Assembly: GCF_040610475.1 (NCBI RefSeq)
Contig: NZ_JBEXMJ010000015.1
Location: 62,001-126,000, forward strand
DNA length: 64,000 nt
Direction: 5' to 3'
Origin: Actinopolymorpha sp. NPDC004070
Lineage (GTDB): Bacteria; Actinomycetota; Actinomycetes; Propionibacteriales; Actinopolymorphaceae
Numbering within the stretch: position 1 is the stretch's first letter; each line of letters starts with the position of its first letter. Positions 16,221-27,091 of the stretch are shown here, piece by piece. The position numbers and the translations under genes were made by a program. The notes beneath the pieces were generated by a model. That model was not told where the DNA came from and made no database searches. It was given only the letters and a program-made list of their open reading frames with translations.

Positions 16221-17228
16221 TCAGCCCGCGTGGGCGGGTAGGTCGGACGTGTCGGGCAGGCCGGGCATGCCGGGTGCTCCGGTGTCGGCAAGGAGGCGGA
16301 ACGTCCCCGCCGCCTGCGCGGCCGACGGCGCGATCTCCGCGACGCCGGTCCGCCGGTCCGGCCCGGTGAACGCGAACCGCAGCCCGGTCGGAGTCCACGC
16401 GGCGGCGTCGCCGAGGTGACCGGCCGGCAGCGGCAGCACCACCGTACGGTCGGTGTGGCGTTCGTACACGAGCAGTCGGGAGCGCCCGCCCTGGTCCACC
16501 CGGACCGCGACCTGCTCGCCGGTCACGTCGGCGGCCAGCGGCCATGGGTTGTGCGGACCGTTGAGTTCGGCGGGCCACTGCAGCCGGCCCCCGGGCGAGC
16601 ACGCCCAGCCGATCCGGCCGTTGTCGTCGACGACGACGAACAACCCCGCGTGGGGTACGGCGAACAGCAGGCGGACCGAGGAGTGGTCGGGCCAGATCTC
16701 CTCCACCGTCCCGCTGTGCAGGTCGACCGCGACACAGGTCAGGTCGCCCTGGTAGGCCCGGTTGACCGCCAGCCGCCGCCCGGCCGGGTCGAGCCAGGTC
16801 CCGCCGATCAGCAGTCCGGCCACGGTGAGGACCGGCCGCGGCCGGCCGTCCCGGCGCCGCAGCAGCCACAGCGTCGCGGACGGGTCGGAGCGGGTGGTGA
16901 TGGCCAGGGCGAGGGCGTCGTGGGCGGGGTGGGGGAGCAGCTGCAGACCGAGCGCGGCGAGCGTGCCCAGGAGCCGGGCCGGCCGGTCCGGACGGCCGAG
17001 GATGATCCGGTGCTGGTCCGGGTTGGCGTGGTGCAACAGGACACCGCCGTCGTCGAGCGGCAGCATCCGCGACTGCGGGCCGGTCGGTGCCAGCCCCGGA
17101 ACCGGACTCGGCGGCCGGGCCGGATCCAGTGGCCAGTGCTCGACGTGCCAGCCGGCGACGCCGTCGGAGGCGAGGCAGGCGGCGTAGGAACCACGGGGGG
17201 AGAACCGGAAAGCAGTGCGAGTCAGCAT
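16221..17228 (-). CDS. Probable WD40/TolB-like beta-propeller protein, function unknown
   Basis: 335 residues from the ATG at 17228, preceded by AGGAG 9 bases away. The protein is built of repeated short beta-rich units, such as PSATLWLLRRRDG, GTWLDPAGRRLAVNRAYQG, GGRSRLLVYERHTDRTVVLPL and AAAWTPTGLRFAFTGPDRRTG; these resemble TolB/PD40 propeller blades. There is no signal peptide or membrane segment, so it is cytoplasmic. No catalytic domain follows, unlike S9 peptidases. It diverges from lepA; palindromes lie upstream at 17282-17299. Confidence 0.55.
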   Translation of the reverse strand: MLTRTAFRFSPRGSYAACLASDGVAGWHVEHWPLDPARPPSPVPGLAPTGPQSRMLPLDDGGVLLHHANPDQHRIILGRPDRPARLLGTLAALGLQLLPHPAHDALALAITTRSDPSATLWLLRRRDGRPRPVLTVAGLLIGGTWLDPAGRRLAVNRAYQGDLTCVAVDLHSGTVEEIWPDHSSVRLLFAVPHAGLFVVVDDNGRIGWACSPGGRLQWPAELNGPHNPWPLAADVTGEQVAVRVDQGGRSRLLVYERHTDRTVVLPLPAGHLGDAAAWTPTGLRFAFTGPDRRTGVAEIAPSAAQAAGTFRLLADTGAPGMPGLPDTSDLPAHAG

Positions 17229-17281
17229 GCGCGCGCGAACTCCTGGCCTGGTAACCCGGTCGACCGGCCGACCACCGGGGC

Positions 17282-17299
17282 GTACACGTTGTGTACACA
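17282..17299. promoter_or_regulatory. Overlapping perfect palindromes, candidate operator
   Basis: GTACAC-GTT-GTGTAC (17282-17296) is a perfect inverted repeat and overlaps a second one, TGTGTACACA (17290-17299). They lie between the divergent propeller-protein gene (start 17228) and lepA (start 17488). The pattern resembles GntR-type operators but the regulator is unknown. Confidence 0.45.
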
Positions 17300-17487
17300 T
17301 ATGACTACCAACTGCGCCTGAACTCCGGTACGTCGCCCCGTCCTGGTCCGACCGAGGCTCGCTGGCCGCCCGCCGGAGGCGTGCTGACCGCTCGCCCCCC
17401 ACCGCCCGCTCAACCCACGCCGCCCTGACCGGGTCGCGGTCCGTGGGATGATGAACTCGTTCCCCCACCGACCGGAATGGATCGTCC

Positions 17488-19377
<1,890 letters not shown>

Positions 19378-19599
19378 CCCCTGTGAGGCACGTGCATCAC
19401 CGCCGGTGCCACTGCATACCGCGCATTCGGGCGTACGCCGAACTGCCTGGTTCGTCCACTCGGGCTACTCCCACAGCGGCTCAGTCACTACGGTGGAGCC
19501 AGGCCGGCACGGCAGGTCAGGCGACCACGCCCTGTACGCCGGATGTGCCACCGGCCCGGACCGTCCCTACGCTGCTCCTCACCGAGGTGGAGGCCCGCC

Positions 19600-21474
19600 A
19601 TGTCCAGTGACCTGCTCTGGGGGAGCAACCCAGGCGACGTCGACCAGTCCAAGGTCGACAACCGCGCGTCCACCGTGGCCGAGCTGATCCTGCACAGGTT
19701 CGAGTCGACGCCCGACGCCGAGGCGTTCCGGTACCCCGTCGGGGACGGCTGGGAGTCGGTGACCTGGGGGCAGACCGGTGAGCGCGTACGCCGGCTGGCG
19801 GCCGGCCTGATCTCCCTCGGCATCGAGCCCGAGCAGCGGGTGGCGATCGCGTCCAGCACGCGCTACGAGTGGGTGCTGGCCGACTTCGCGATCATGTGCG
19901 CGGGCGCTGCCACCACGACGATCTACCCCACCACCACGCCGGACGAGGTGAGCTACATCCTCGGCGACTCCGGCAGCCGGCTGGTCTTCGTCGAGGATGA
20001 CGAGCAGCTGAAGAAGATCCGCGAGCACCGGGCGGAGCTGCCCGACATCGCCTGGCTGGTGACGTTCGCCGACGGCGCCGGCAGTGCCGAGGGGGCCGGC
20101 GACGGCGACTCCGACAACCTGCTGACCCTCGCCGAGCTGGAGGAACGCGGCGCGGCGCACCTCGCCGAACACCCCGACGCCGTCGAGAAGGCCGTCTCCA
20201 CGATCGGGCCGGACAGCCTGGCCACGCTCATCTACACCTCTGGCACCACCGGGCGGCCGAAGGGTGTACGCCTCACCCACGACTGCTGGACCTACGAGGG
20301 CGCGGCCATCGACGCGGTGCGGATCCTGCACCCGGACGACCTGCAGTACCTCTGGCTGCCGCTGGCGCACTCCTTCGGAAAGGTGCTGCTGTCGGCGCAG
20401 GTGCAGATCGGTTTCTCCAGCGCGATCGACGGCCGGGTCGACAAGATCATCGAGAACGTCGCCGTCGTCCGGCCGACCTTCATGGGCGCCGCGCCCCGGA
20501 TCTTCGAGAAGGCGTACGGCAAGATCAACTCCACGATCGAACACGAGGGCGGACCGAAGGCGGCGTTGTTCCACTGGGCAGTCGGCGTAGGGCGCCGGGT
20601 GTCGGAGCTGCGCCAGCAGGGCACCGAGCCCTCCGGGGTCCTCGCGCTGCAGTACAAGGTCGCCGACCGGCTGGTGTTCGCCAAGATCCGGGACCGGTTC
20701 GGCGGGAGGCTGCGGTTCTTCGTCTCCGGTTCGGCCGCGCTCAGCCAGCACCTGTCGGAGTGGTTCCACGCCGCCGGCATCCTGATCATCGAGGGATACG
20801 GCCTGACCGAGACCAGCGCCGGCTCCTGCGTCAACCTGCCCGGACGGTTCCGGTTCGGCAGTGTCGGCCCGGCGTTGCCCGGCACGCAGGTGCGGATCGC
20901 GCACGACGGCGAGGTACTGATCAAGGGCCCCGGCGTGATGCGCGGCTACCAGGGGATGCCCGAGCTGTCCGACGAGGTGCTCGACCCGGACGGCTGGTTC
21001 CACACCGGCGACATCGGCCAGCTCGACGACCAGGGGATGCTGCGGATCACCGACCGCAAGAAGGACCTGTTCAAGACGTCCAACGGCAAGTACGTCGCGC
21101 CTCAGGCGATCGAGACGATGTTCAAGGCTCTGTGCCCGTACGCCAGCCAGGTCGTGGTGCACGGCGAGGGCCGGACGTTCTGCTCGGCCCTGGTGACCCT
21201 GGACGAGGACTCCATCGTCGGCTGGGCGCGCGAGAACGGCCTGGAGGGGCGCAGCTACGAGGAGATCGCCCGCTCCGACCAGGCGCGGGCGATGGTGCAG
21301 GGGTACGTCGACCGGCTCAACGCCCAGCTCAACCGCTGGGAGACGATCAAGAAGTTCGCGATCCTCGACCACGACCTCACCGTGGACGACGGCGAGATGA
21401 CTCCGAGCCTGAAGCTCAAGCGCCGGGTGGTGGAGACGCGGTACGCCGACGTCCTGGAGGCCTTCTACTCGTGA
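19600..21474 (+). CDS. Long-chain acyl-CoA synthetase (AMP-forming)
   Basis: 624 residues from the ATG at 19600, preceded by GAGGTGGAGG. ANL-superfamily motifs: A3 LIYTSGTTGRPKGV, A5 GYGLTETSA, A7 GWFHTGDIG, A8 RITDRKKDLFKTSNGKYVAPQ and the C-terminal catalytic Lys region. It resembles FadD15/AMP-binding long-chain synthetases, which activate C12-C18 fatty acids for beta-oxidation or lipid synthesis. It is cytoplasmic or membrane-associated. It stands between lepA and hemW, as in relatives. The exact chain length is inference. Confidence 0.9.
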   Translation: MSSDLLWGSNPGDVDQSKVDNRASTVAELILHRFESTPDAEAFRYPVGDGWESVTWGQTGERVRRLAAGLISLGIEPEQRVAIASSTRYEWVLADFAIMCAGAATTTIYPTTTPDEVSYILGDSGSRLVFVEDDEQLKKIREHRAELPDIAWLVTFADGAGSAEGAGDGDSDNLLTLAELEERGAAHLAEHPDAVEKAVSTIGPDSLATLIYTSGTTGRPKGVRLTHDCWTYEGAAIDAVRILHPDDLQYLWLPLAHSFGKVLLSAQVQIGFSSAIDGRVDKIIENVAVVRPTFMGAAPRIFEKAYGKINSTIEHEGGPKAALFHWAVGVGRRVSELRQQGTEPSGVLALQYKVADRLVFAKIRDRFGGRLRFFVSGSAALSQHLSEWFHAAGILIIEGYGLTETSAGSCVNLPGRFRFGSVGPALPGTQVRIAHDGEVLIKGPGVMRGYQGMPELSDEVLDPDGWFHTGDIGQLDDQGMLRITDRKKDLFKTSNGKYVAPQAIETMFKALCPYASQVVVHGEGRTFCSALVTLDEDSIVGWARENGLEGRSYEEIARSDQARAMVQGYVDRLNAQLNRWETIKKFAILDHDLTVDDGEMTPSLKLKRRVVETRYADVLEAFYS

Positions 21475-21561
21475 CCTTCCTCGTGACCGTGCCCATGGCC
21501 GTACCCGTGACCGTCGGGACGACCGCTCGACGACTGTCCGACGACTGATTGCCGAAAGACC

Positions 21562-22854
21562 GTGCCCTCGACCCTGCCCGACGGTGAACCCGTCCCGAGC
21601 GACGGCGCCCTGCCGCCGGCCGCGCTGGAAGGTGCAGCCGACCGGCCGTTCGGGGTCTACGTCCACGTGCCGTTCTGCGTGACCCGCTGCGGCTACTGCG
21701 ACTTCAACACCTACACGGCCGAGGAACTCGGCCCGGCCCCGGGGGCGTCCCGCGCGACGTACGCGCAGGCGGCGATCGGCGAGATCCGGCTGGCCGGCCG
21801 GGTGCTGAAAGCGTCGTCGGCGCCGTCGGAATCCGCGGCGCCGCCGGGGCGCACCGCGCCGGTCTCGACGGTGTTCGTCGGCGGCGGTACGCCCACGCTG
21901 CTTCCGCCCGGCGACCTCGGCGCGGTCCTGCACGCGGTCGAGGAGGAGTTCGGTCTCGTGCCCGGCGCCGAGGTGACGACCGAGGCGAACCCGGAGTCGG
22001 TCGACCGGCGCTACCTCGACGAACTCCGGGCGCAGGGCTTCAACCGGATCTCCTTCGGCATGCAGAGCGCCCGCCCCCACGTGCTCGCCACCCTCGACCG
22101 CCGGCACACCCCGGGCCGGCCGCAGGCGGTTGTCGAGCAGGCGCGGGCAGCCGGGTTCGACCACGTCAACCTGGACCTGATCTACGGCACGCCGGGGGAG
22201 TCCGACGAGGACTGGCAGGCCAGCCTGGACGCCGCGGTCGCGGCCGGACCCGACCACGTGTCGGCGTACGCGCTGATCGTGGAGGAGGGCACCCGGCTGG
22301 CCGCCCAGATCCGGCGCGGCGTGCTCACCGCCCCGGACGACGACGTACTCGCCGACCGCTACCTGCGGGCGGAGGAGACGCTGAGCGCGGCGGGCTTCTC
22401 GTGGTACGAGGTCTCCAACTGGGCGCGGGAGGAGTCCGCGCGGTGCCGGCACAACCTGCTGTACTGGACCGGCGGGGACTGGTGGGGGATCGGCCCCGGC
22501 GCCCACAGCCACGTCGGCGGCGTCCGGTGGTGGAACGTCAAGCACCCCGCCGCCTACGCAGAACGCCTCGCCCGGGGCGTGAGCCCCGCGCACGCGCGGG
22601 AGGTGCTGGACGCGCCGACCCGCACGGTCGAACGCGTCATGCTGGAGGTACGCCTGTCCGACGGGCTGGCGGTAGGTGTTCTGGACGACACCGGGAGGGC
22701 GGCGGCCCGACGCGCGGCGGCGGACGGGCTGGTGACACCAGAGGCGCTGGCGGCCGGCCGGATCGCCCTCACCCTGCGCGGCCGGTTGCTCGCCGACGCG
22801 GTGGTCAGGGACCTGCTCGGCTGGGGCGGCGACCTCCTGTCAAACACCGGTTGA
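21562..22854 (+). CDS. hemW: HemW-like radical SAM heme chaperone
   Basis: 430 residues. The radical-SAM cluster motif is CVTRCGYCDFNTY (CX3CX2C, followed by the F that distinguishes HemW from HemN), then VFVGGGTPTLL, TTEANPESV, NRISFGMQS and LDLIYGTPGES. The C-terminal HemN_C domain is present. The family was long annotated as coproporphyrinogen III oxidase but HemW inserts heme into respiratory proteins and lacks the oxidase's extra N-terminal residues. Location upstream of hrcA-dnaJ supports HemW. GTG start at 21562. Confidence 0.93.
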   Translation: MPSTLPDGEPVPSDGALPPAALEGAADRPFGVYVHVPFCVTRCGYCDFNTYTAEELGPAPGASRATYAQAAIGEIRLAGRVLKASSAPSESAAPPGRTAPVSTVFVGGGTPTLLPPGDLGAVLHAVEEEFGLVPGAEVTTEANPESVDRRYLDELRAQGFNRISFGMQSARPHVLATLDRRHTPGRPQAVVEQARAAGFDHVNLDLIYGTPGESDEDWQASLDAAVAAGPDHVSAYALIVEEGTRLAAQIRRGVLTAPDDDVLADRYLRAEETLSAAGFSWYEVSNWAREESARCRHNLLYWTGGDWWGIGPGAHSHVGGVRWWNVKHPAAYAERLARGVSPAHAREVLDAPTRTVERVMLEVRLSDGLAVGVLDDTGRAAARRAAADGLVTPEALAAGRIALTLRGRLLADAVVRDLLGWGGDLLSNTG

Positions 22855-22917
22855 CACGCCGCGGGGACCGGTGTCCGCGTCCGGTCATCTTCTGCATGCC
22901 GGCCGTCGGCACTTTCC

Positions 22918-23036
22918 TCGACGGCTGTCAGCCCTTCCCTGACAGTCGTCAGCCCTTCCCTGACAGTCGTCAGCCCTTCCCTGACAGTCGTCAGCCCTTC
23001 CCTGACAGTCGTCAGCCCTTCCTTGACAGCTGTCAG
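22918..23036. repeat. Array of six short palindromes at 21-bp period
   Basis: Four identical 21-bp units start at 22939, 22960, 22981 and 23002: CTGACAGTCGTCAG plus CCCTTCC. A divergent copy precedes them (22918) and another follows (23023, TTGACAGCTGTCAG, containing the perfect 12-bp palindrome TGACAGCTGTCA). Each unit has CTGAC/GTCAG arms around AGTC. The array fills the gap between the convergent ends of hemW (22854) and the DUF4870 gene (23040). A 21-bp period is two helical turns. Confidence 0.92.
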
Positions 23037-23039
23037 GCG

Positions 23040-23597
23040 TCACTTGACGAAGCGGATGTTCACCGGATAGCGGTACCACTCGCCCCGGCGGGCTGCGACG
23101 CTGGCGAGGATCACCAGCACGACGTAGGCGATCCCGATGAACGGCAGCAGCACCAGCCCGATCACCACGAAGACGAGCAGTCCCGCGACCGCGGCCGCCA
23201 GCAGCGTGGTGAGCTGGAAGTTCAGCGACTCGACCGCGTGGTACCTGACGTACGCCGAGTCCTTCCCCCTGGCCAGCAGGACGATCAGCGGGCACAGGAA
23301 CCCGAGGGCGACGTAGGCGGCGACGAAACTGCCCAGGTGGGCGGCGAACGCCCAGTTGCGCTCATCCTCCAGCGTCATGGCGCCCGAGCCCGCGGGCGGC
23401 TGCTCCGGAGGAGGCGGAGGCGGCGGGAAGGCGCCGGACCCCGGCTCCGGCGAGGGGGTGGTACCCGGCTCCGGCGAGGGCGGCGGAGTCGCACCGGCCT
23501 CCGACGGGGGGTATGGCTGGTACGGCGTTCGGCCAGGCTCCGGCGAGGGCGGCGGAGTGCCGTTGCCCGGCCGGGGTTCCTCGTGCTGCTGGCTCAT
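23040..23597 (-). CDS. DUF4870 (Tic20-like) membrane protein with Pro-rich N-terminus
   Basis: 185 residues from the ATG at 23597 (MSQQHEEPRP), preceded by AAGGGGG. Residues 1-75 are a Pro/Gly/Ser/Glu low-complexity tail with repeats of the PPPSPEPG kind. The rest is DUF4870: DERNWAFAAHLGSFVAAYVALGFLCPLIV, given here only as a landmark in pieces (DERNWAFAAHLGSF; LGFLCPLIVLLARG), the motif YVRYHAVESLNFQ, and two more membrane helices. No function is established for the family. Confidence 0.85.
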   Translation of the reverse strand: MSQQHEEPRPGNGTPPPSPEPGRTPYQPYPPSEAGATPPPSPEPGTTPSPEPGSGAFPPPPPPPEQPPAGSGAMTLEDERNWAFAAHLGSFVAAYVALGFLCPLIVLLARGKDSAYVRYHAVESLNFQLTTLLAAAVAGLLVFVVIGLVLLPFIGIAYVVLVILASVAARRGEWYRYPVNIRFVK

Positions 23598-23837
23598 GTC
23601 GGCCCCCTTACCCGATCCCAGGGTGGCCCTCACCGAGTCGCCGGGGGACGTGACCGGTGCGCCGGGGGGATCTGGTGACGCGCGCGACAGGCCGACCGCC
23701 CGACGCGCCCTCCCTTCAGCCTGTCACGCCCGGGCCGCCGGCGGCACCGACGCATCGGGCGAATGCGTCGTACCGTCCCGTCCGGGCGAAGTCTCCGGAG
23801 CCGGCGCCGGCCGGAAAGGATTCAGACGCGGAAGGAT

Positions 23838-24689
23838 TCAGTCGGCGTCGACGGTGACGAAGTCGATGAGGTGCTCGACCCGGCCGAGCAGGGCGGGTTC
23901 GAGGTCGCGGAAGTCGCGGACCGTGCCCAGGATCTGTTTCCACGCCCGGGCGATGTCGGCCTGCTCGTCGTGCGGCCAGCCGAGGGCGGCGCAGATGCCG
24001 TGCTTCCACGACGTCTGCCGCGGGATGTCGGGCCATCGGTCCAGACCCACGCGCTCGGGTCGTACGGCCGCCCAGATGTCCACGAACGGGTGGCCGACCA
24101 CGAGGACGTGGGCGCCGTAGGGCCCGCGGGCGACCTCCTCGGCGATCCGGCTCTCCTTGCTGCCGGGCACCAGGTGGTCGACGAGGACGCCGAGCCGGCG
24201 CCGGGGCTCGGGCCGGAACTCCGCCACGACGGCGGCGAGGTCGTCCACGCCTTCGAGATACTCCACGGCGACGCCCTCGATCCGCAGGTCGTCGCCCCAC
24301 ACCTTCTCGATCAGCTCGGCGTCGTGGCGGCCCTCGACGTAGATCCGGCTGGCCCGGGCGACCCTGGCCCGGGAGTTGCGGACCGCGATCGAACCGGACG
24401 CGGTGCGGGCGGGTCCGGCGGCCGGCGCGGCCTTCGGGCGCCGGATCGCGACCGGCTTTCCCTCCAGCCAGAACCCCGGGCCGTACGGATAGCTGCGCCG
24501 AGCCCCGCGCCGGTCCTCCAGCACCACGAGGTCGCGTTCGATCGCGACCACCGCGCCGCAGAAGCCCGTGGTGGCGTCCTCGAGCACCATCTCGGGCTCG
24601 ACGTCCACCTCGACCGTCCGGCCGAGCTTCGGTGCCCGCCAGTCGGTGGTCAGGACGTCCTGCGTATAGCGATCACCAGGTCCGGCCAT
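23838..24689 (-). CDS. DUF3097 family protein
   Basis: 283 residues from the ATG at 24689 (MAGPGDRYTQDVL); the Shine-Dalgarno is weak. Landmarks: RIYVEGRHDAELIEKVWGDDLR (E and DAE of a Toprim-like core; given across two fragments: RIYVEGRHDAELIEKV, WGDDLR), RLGVLVDHLVPGSKE (DHL) and HVLVVGHPFVDIWAAV. Those acidic positions match the Toprim fold of primases and nucleases, but no activity is known for DUF3097. It is a conserved actinobacterial neighbour of hemW and hrcA, as here. Confidence 0.85.
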   Translation of the reverse strand: MAGPGDRYTQDVLTTDWRAPKLGRTVEVDVEPEMVLEDATTGFCGAVVAIERDLVVLEDRRGARRSYPYGPGFWLEGKPVAIRRPKAAPAAGPARTASGSIAVRNSRARVARASRIYVEGRHDAELIEKVWGDDLRIEGVAVEYLEGVDDLAAVVAEFRPEPRRRLGVLVDHLVPGSKESRIAEEVARGPYGAHVLVVGHPFVDIWAAVRPERVGLDRWPDIPRQTSWKHGICAALGWPHDEQADIARAWKQILGTVRDFRDLEPALLGRVEHLIDFVTVDAD

Positions 24690-24796
24690 GATCGGTGAGC
24701 GTAGCGGCGGACCGGCCCGCGATCGGGGAACGCCACGCCGCCGGCCCGGGGCCGGGCCTCGCAGGCGCCGTTCGTCGTACGTCCGGTGGCGTTCGG

Positions 24797-25708
24797 CTAC
24801 TGGCCCAGCAGGGGGAGGGAACGCCGGCCCGGCCCCGGTCCTTCGGGCCCGGTCATAGGAGCGCCGGACTCCCGCAGGTGCCGGTAGCCCCGGCGAACCG
24901 CCTCGGCCAGCCGCTCGGTGGGGTAGGGCCACTCCGCCGCCGCAAGCGCCTCGGCCTCCGGCACACCCTCGCCCGCCAGCCGGCGGATCGTCTCCGCGAC
25001 CGCGGTGGCGTCGCCGAACTGCGCGGTCACGAACGCCTGGTCCACCACCGCACCGTGACCCGGCACCACCGCCGACGACGGCGTGAGCAGGCCGGTCAAC
25101 ACCTCCAGTGTCGACGGCCACTCCAGCGGGAACGAGTCGTCGCCGTACGCCGGCGGACCGGACTCCTCCACCAGGTCACCGGCGAACACGACGTCGGCGT
25201 CCGGCACCCGGATCGCCACGTCGCCGTCGGTGTGGCCACGGCCGGGGTGGACGAGCTCGACCACGCGGTCGCCGAGGTCGATCACGGACACCGAGGCGAA
25301 CGTACGGGTGGGCGGGGTCAGCACGAGATCGGCCATGTCCCGCTCCCACTCAGGCGAACGGCCGGCGAGGGCCGCGCGCGCATGCTCGCCCCACTCGGCG
25401 AGCGCACCGGGAACCGTCTCGTGCCCGTAGATCGTGGCGTCGGCGAACCGCTGGTTACCGAACGTGTGGTCGAAGTGCCAGTGGGTGTCGACGACCCACC
25501 GGACCGGCAGGTCGGACAACTCGGCGAGGTCCGCGCGGAGTTCGTCCGCTTCGCGCGGGCCGCCCCTGGTGTCCACGACGAGCAGCCCGTCGGCGCCGAC
25601 GACCACGCCCACGGTGACGTCGAACGACGGGTAGCGCCGGGCGAAGCAGCCTTGGCCGACCTCGGTCCACTTCTCGGTCCGGCCGGTACGGGGGACATTC
25701 ACGCCCAC
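24797..25708 (-). CDS. Metallo-beta-lactamase-fold hydrolase
   Basis: 303 residues from the GTG at 25708 (a GTG six bases later is possible). Zinc motif VDTHWHFDHTFGN (HxHxDH), then GRGHTDGD, VVFAGDLVE and VVPGHGAVV, the standard ligand series of a two-metal hydrolase. The family covers glyoxalase II, lactonases and quinol hydrolases, so the substrate is unknown. It has no signal peptide. It lies between DUF3097 and hrcA as in other actinobacteria and diverges from the CIRCE/hrcA promoter. Confidence 0.86.
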   Translation of the reverse strand: MGVNVPRTGRTEKWTEVGQGCFARRYPSFDVTVGVVVGADGLLVVDTRGGPREADELRADLAELSDLPVRWVVDTHWHFDHTFGNQRFADATIYGHETVPGALAEWGEHARAALAGRSPEWERDMADLVLTPPTRTFASVSVIDLGDRVVELVHPGRGHTDGDVAIRVPDADVVFAGDLVEESGPPAYGDDSFPLEWPSTLEVLTGLLTPSSAVVPGHGAVVDQAFVTAQFGDATAVAETIRRLAGEGVPEAEALAAAEWPYPTERLAEAVRRGYRHLRESGAPMTGPEGPGPGRRSLPLLGQ

Positions 25709-25753
25709 AGCATCCCATTGCCGTGGTCAGCACAAGGTGGCCGTGTCGCCGTA

Positions 25754-25784
25754 GACTGGCACTCAGGTTCGGCGAGTGCCAGTC
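25754..25784. promoter_or_regulatory. CIRCE element (HrcA operator)
   Basis: GACTGGCACTC (25754-25764), nine bases, then GAGTGCCAGTC (25774-25784): perfect 11-bp arms containing the CIRCE core GCACTC-N9-GAGTGC. HrcA binds this to repress heat-shock genes. It lies 250 bases before hrcA and 46 bases before the divergent MBL gene, so it should control hrcA-dnaJ and perhaps both. Confidence 0.95.
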
Positions 25785-26033
25785 TGGTGCCGGTCCAAGA
25801 TCCGTTCGGACGGCGTACTCGCGCGTGGGCTCGTCGAGGTGGGCGGGCCCACTGCCACGCCCGGCGGCTCGCCCGGGCCGGTACCGTCCGAACCACCGCG
25901 CGGTCAGCGGGACCGGCACGACCAGCCGCACGAGCGGGACAGCAGGACAAGCAGCGAGCAGCACAGCAACACCGCAGGCAACAGCACCGCAGAAACACGT
26001 GGAACCGCGCCAGGACGAAGGAGGCCGAAGCCA
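25785..26033 (+). other. Long hrcA leader with a 95-base T-free tract
   Basis: The 249 bases between CIRCE and hrcA contain no supported gene. Bases 25905-25999 contain no T, and the tract around 25930-25990 is rich in CAGCA/GCACA. An mRNA leader of this composition would have few stable pairs; it could also serve as a C-rich Rho loading site. AAGGAGG near 26017-26023 is the hrcA ribosome-binding site. Confidence 0.5.
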
Positions 26034-27053
26034 ATGCTCGACGACCGGAAGTTGGCCGTCCTCCGCGCGATCGTCGAGGACTACGTCCACACCGAGGAGC
26101 CGGTCGGATCGAAGGCCCTGGTCGACCGGCACAACCTGGGTGTCTCTCCGGCGACCGTGCGCAACGACATGGCCGCGCTGGAGGAGGAGGGCTACATCGC
26201 CCAGCCGCACACCAGCGCCGGCCGGATCCCCACCGACAAGGGCTACCGCCTCTTCGTCGACCGGCTGACCACGATCAAGCCGATGTCCAGCGCCGAGCGC
26301 CGCGCCATCTCGGCGTTCCTCGAGGGCGCTGTCGACCTGGACGACGTGGTGCACCGCACGGTGCGCCTGCTCGCCCAGATCACCCGGCAGGTCGCGGTCG
26401 TGCAGTACCCCACGCTCACCCGGTCCACCGTCCGGCATGTGGAACTCGTCACGTTGTCGTCGAGCCGGCTGCTGATCGTTTTGATCACCAGCACCGGCCG
26501 GGTGGAGCAGCGGGTGGTCGACGTGGGCACCACGGTGGCCGACGAGTTCCTGCGCGACGTCCGGTCCCGGCTGAACGCCGCGGTCACCGGGCGGCCGCTC
26601 ACCGAGGCCGCGTCGGCGGTTGCCGACCTACCGGACACCTTCGAGGTGTCCCAACGCTCGCAGGTCACCGCCATCGTGTCGACGTTCCTGGAGACCGTCG
26701 CCGAACGCACCGAGGGCCGGATCGCGGTGAGCGGTACGGCCAACCTCATCCCGTTCGGCGCGGAGTTCCACACCTCCATCCGGCCGGTCCTGGAGGCGCT
26801 GGAGGAGCAGGTCGTCCTGCTCCGCCTCATCGGTGAGGCCACCGACCCGTCCGGGTTCACCGTCCGGATCGGTCACGAAAACCCCTTCGTCGAACTCTCC
26901 ACGGCCTCGGTGGTCACCACCGGCTATGGTCCTGGGGACGAGGCCGTCGCCAATCTCGGGGTGGTCGGGCCGACCCGAATGGATTACCCGGGCACCATGG
27001 GAGCGGTTCGCGCCGTAGCCCGCTATGTCAGCCAGATCCTCGCAGGGGAATGA
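26034..27053 (+). CDS. hrcA: Heat-inducible transcription repressor HrcA
   Basis: 339 residues, normal length. N-terminal winged helix ([56 protein letters not shown]), then the inserted domain and the GAF-like domain ([20 protein letters not shown]). HrcA needs GroEL for activity and represses from CIRCE, which lies upstream at 25754-25784, so the gene is autoregulated. The ATG at 26034 has AAGGAGG. dnaJ follows within 40 bases. Confidence 0.97.
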   Translation: MLDDRKLAVLRAIVEDYVHTEEPVGSKALVDRHNLGVSPATVRNDMAALEEEGYIAQPHTSAGRIPTDKGYRLFVDRLTTIKPMSSAERRAISAFLEGAVDLDDVVHRTVRLLAQITRQVAVVQYPTLTRSTVRHVELVTLSSSRLLIVLITSTGRVEQRVVDVGTTVADEFLRDVRSRLNAAVTGRPLTEAASAVADLPDTFEVSQRSQVTAIVSTFLETVAERTEGRIAVSGTANLIPFGAEFHTSIRPVLEALEEQVVLLRLIGEATDPSGFTVRIGHENPFVELSTASVVTTGYGPGDEAVANLGVVGPTRMDYPGTMGAVRAVARYVSQILAGE

Positions 27054-27091
27054 TCCGAGGGAATGAGTCAGTGCCGAAGGCATCCCAGAGC

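Noticed and set aside
22918..23036. CRISPR array
   Set aside because: The 21-bp units are directly adjacent with no variable spacers, and no cas gene is present.
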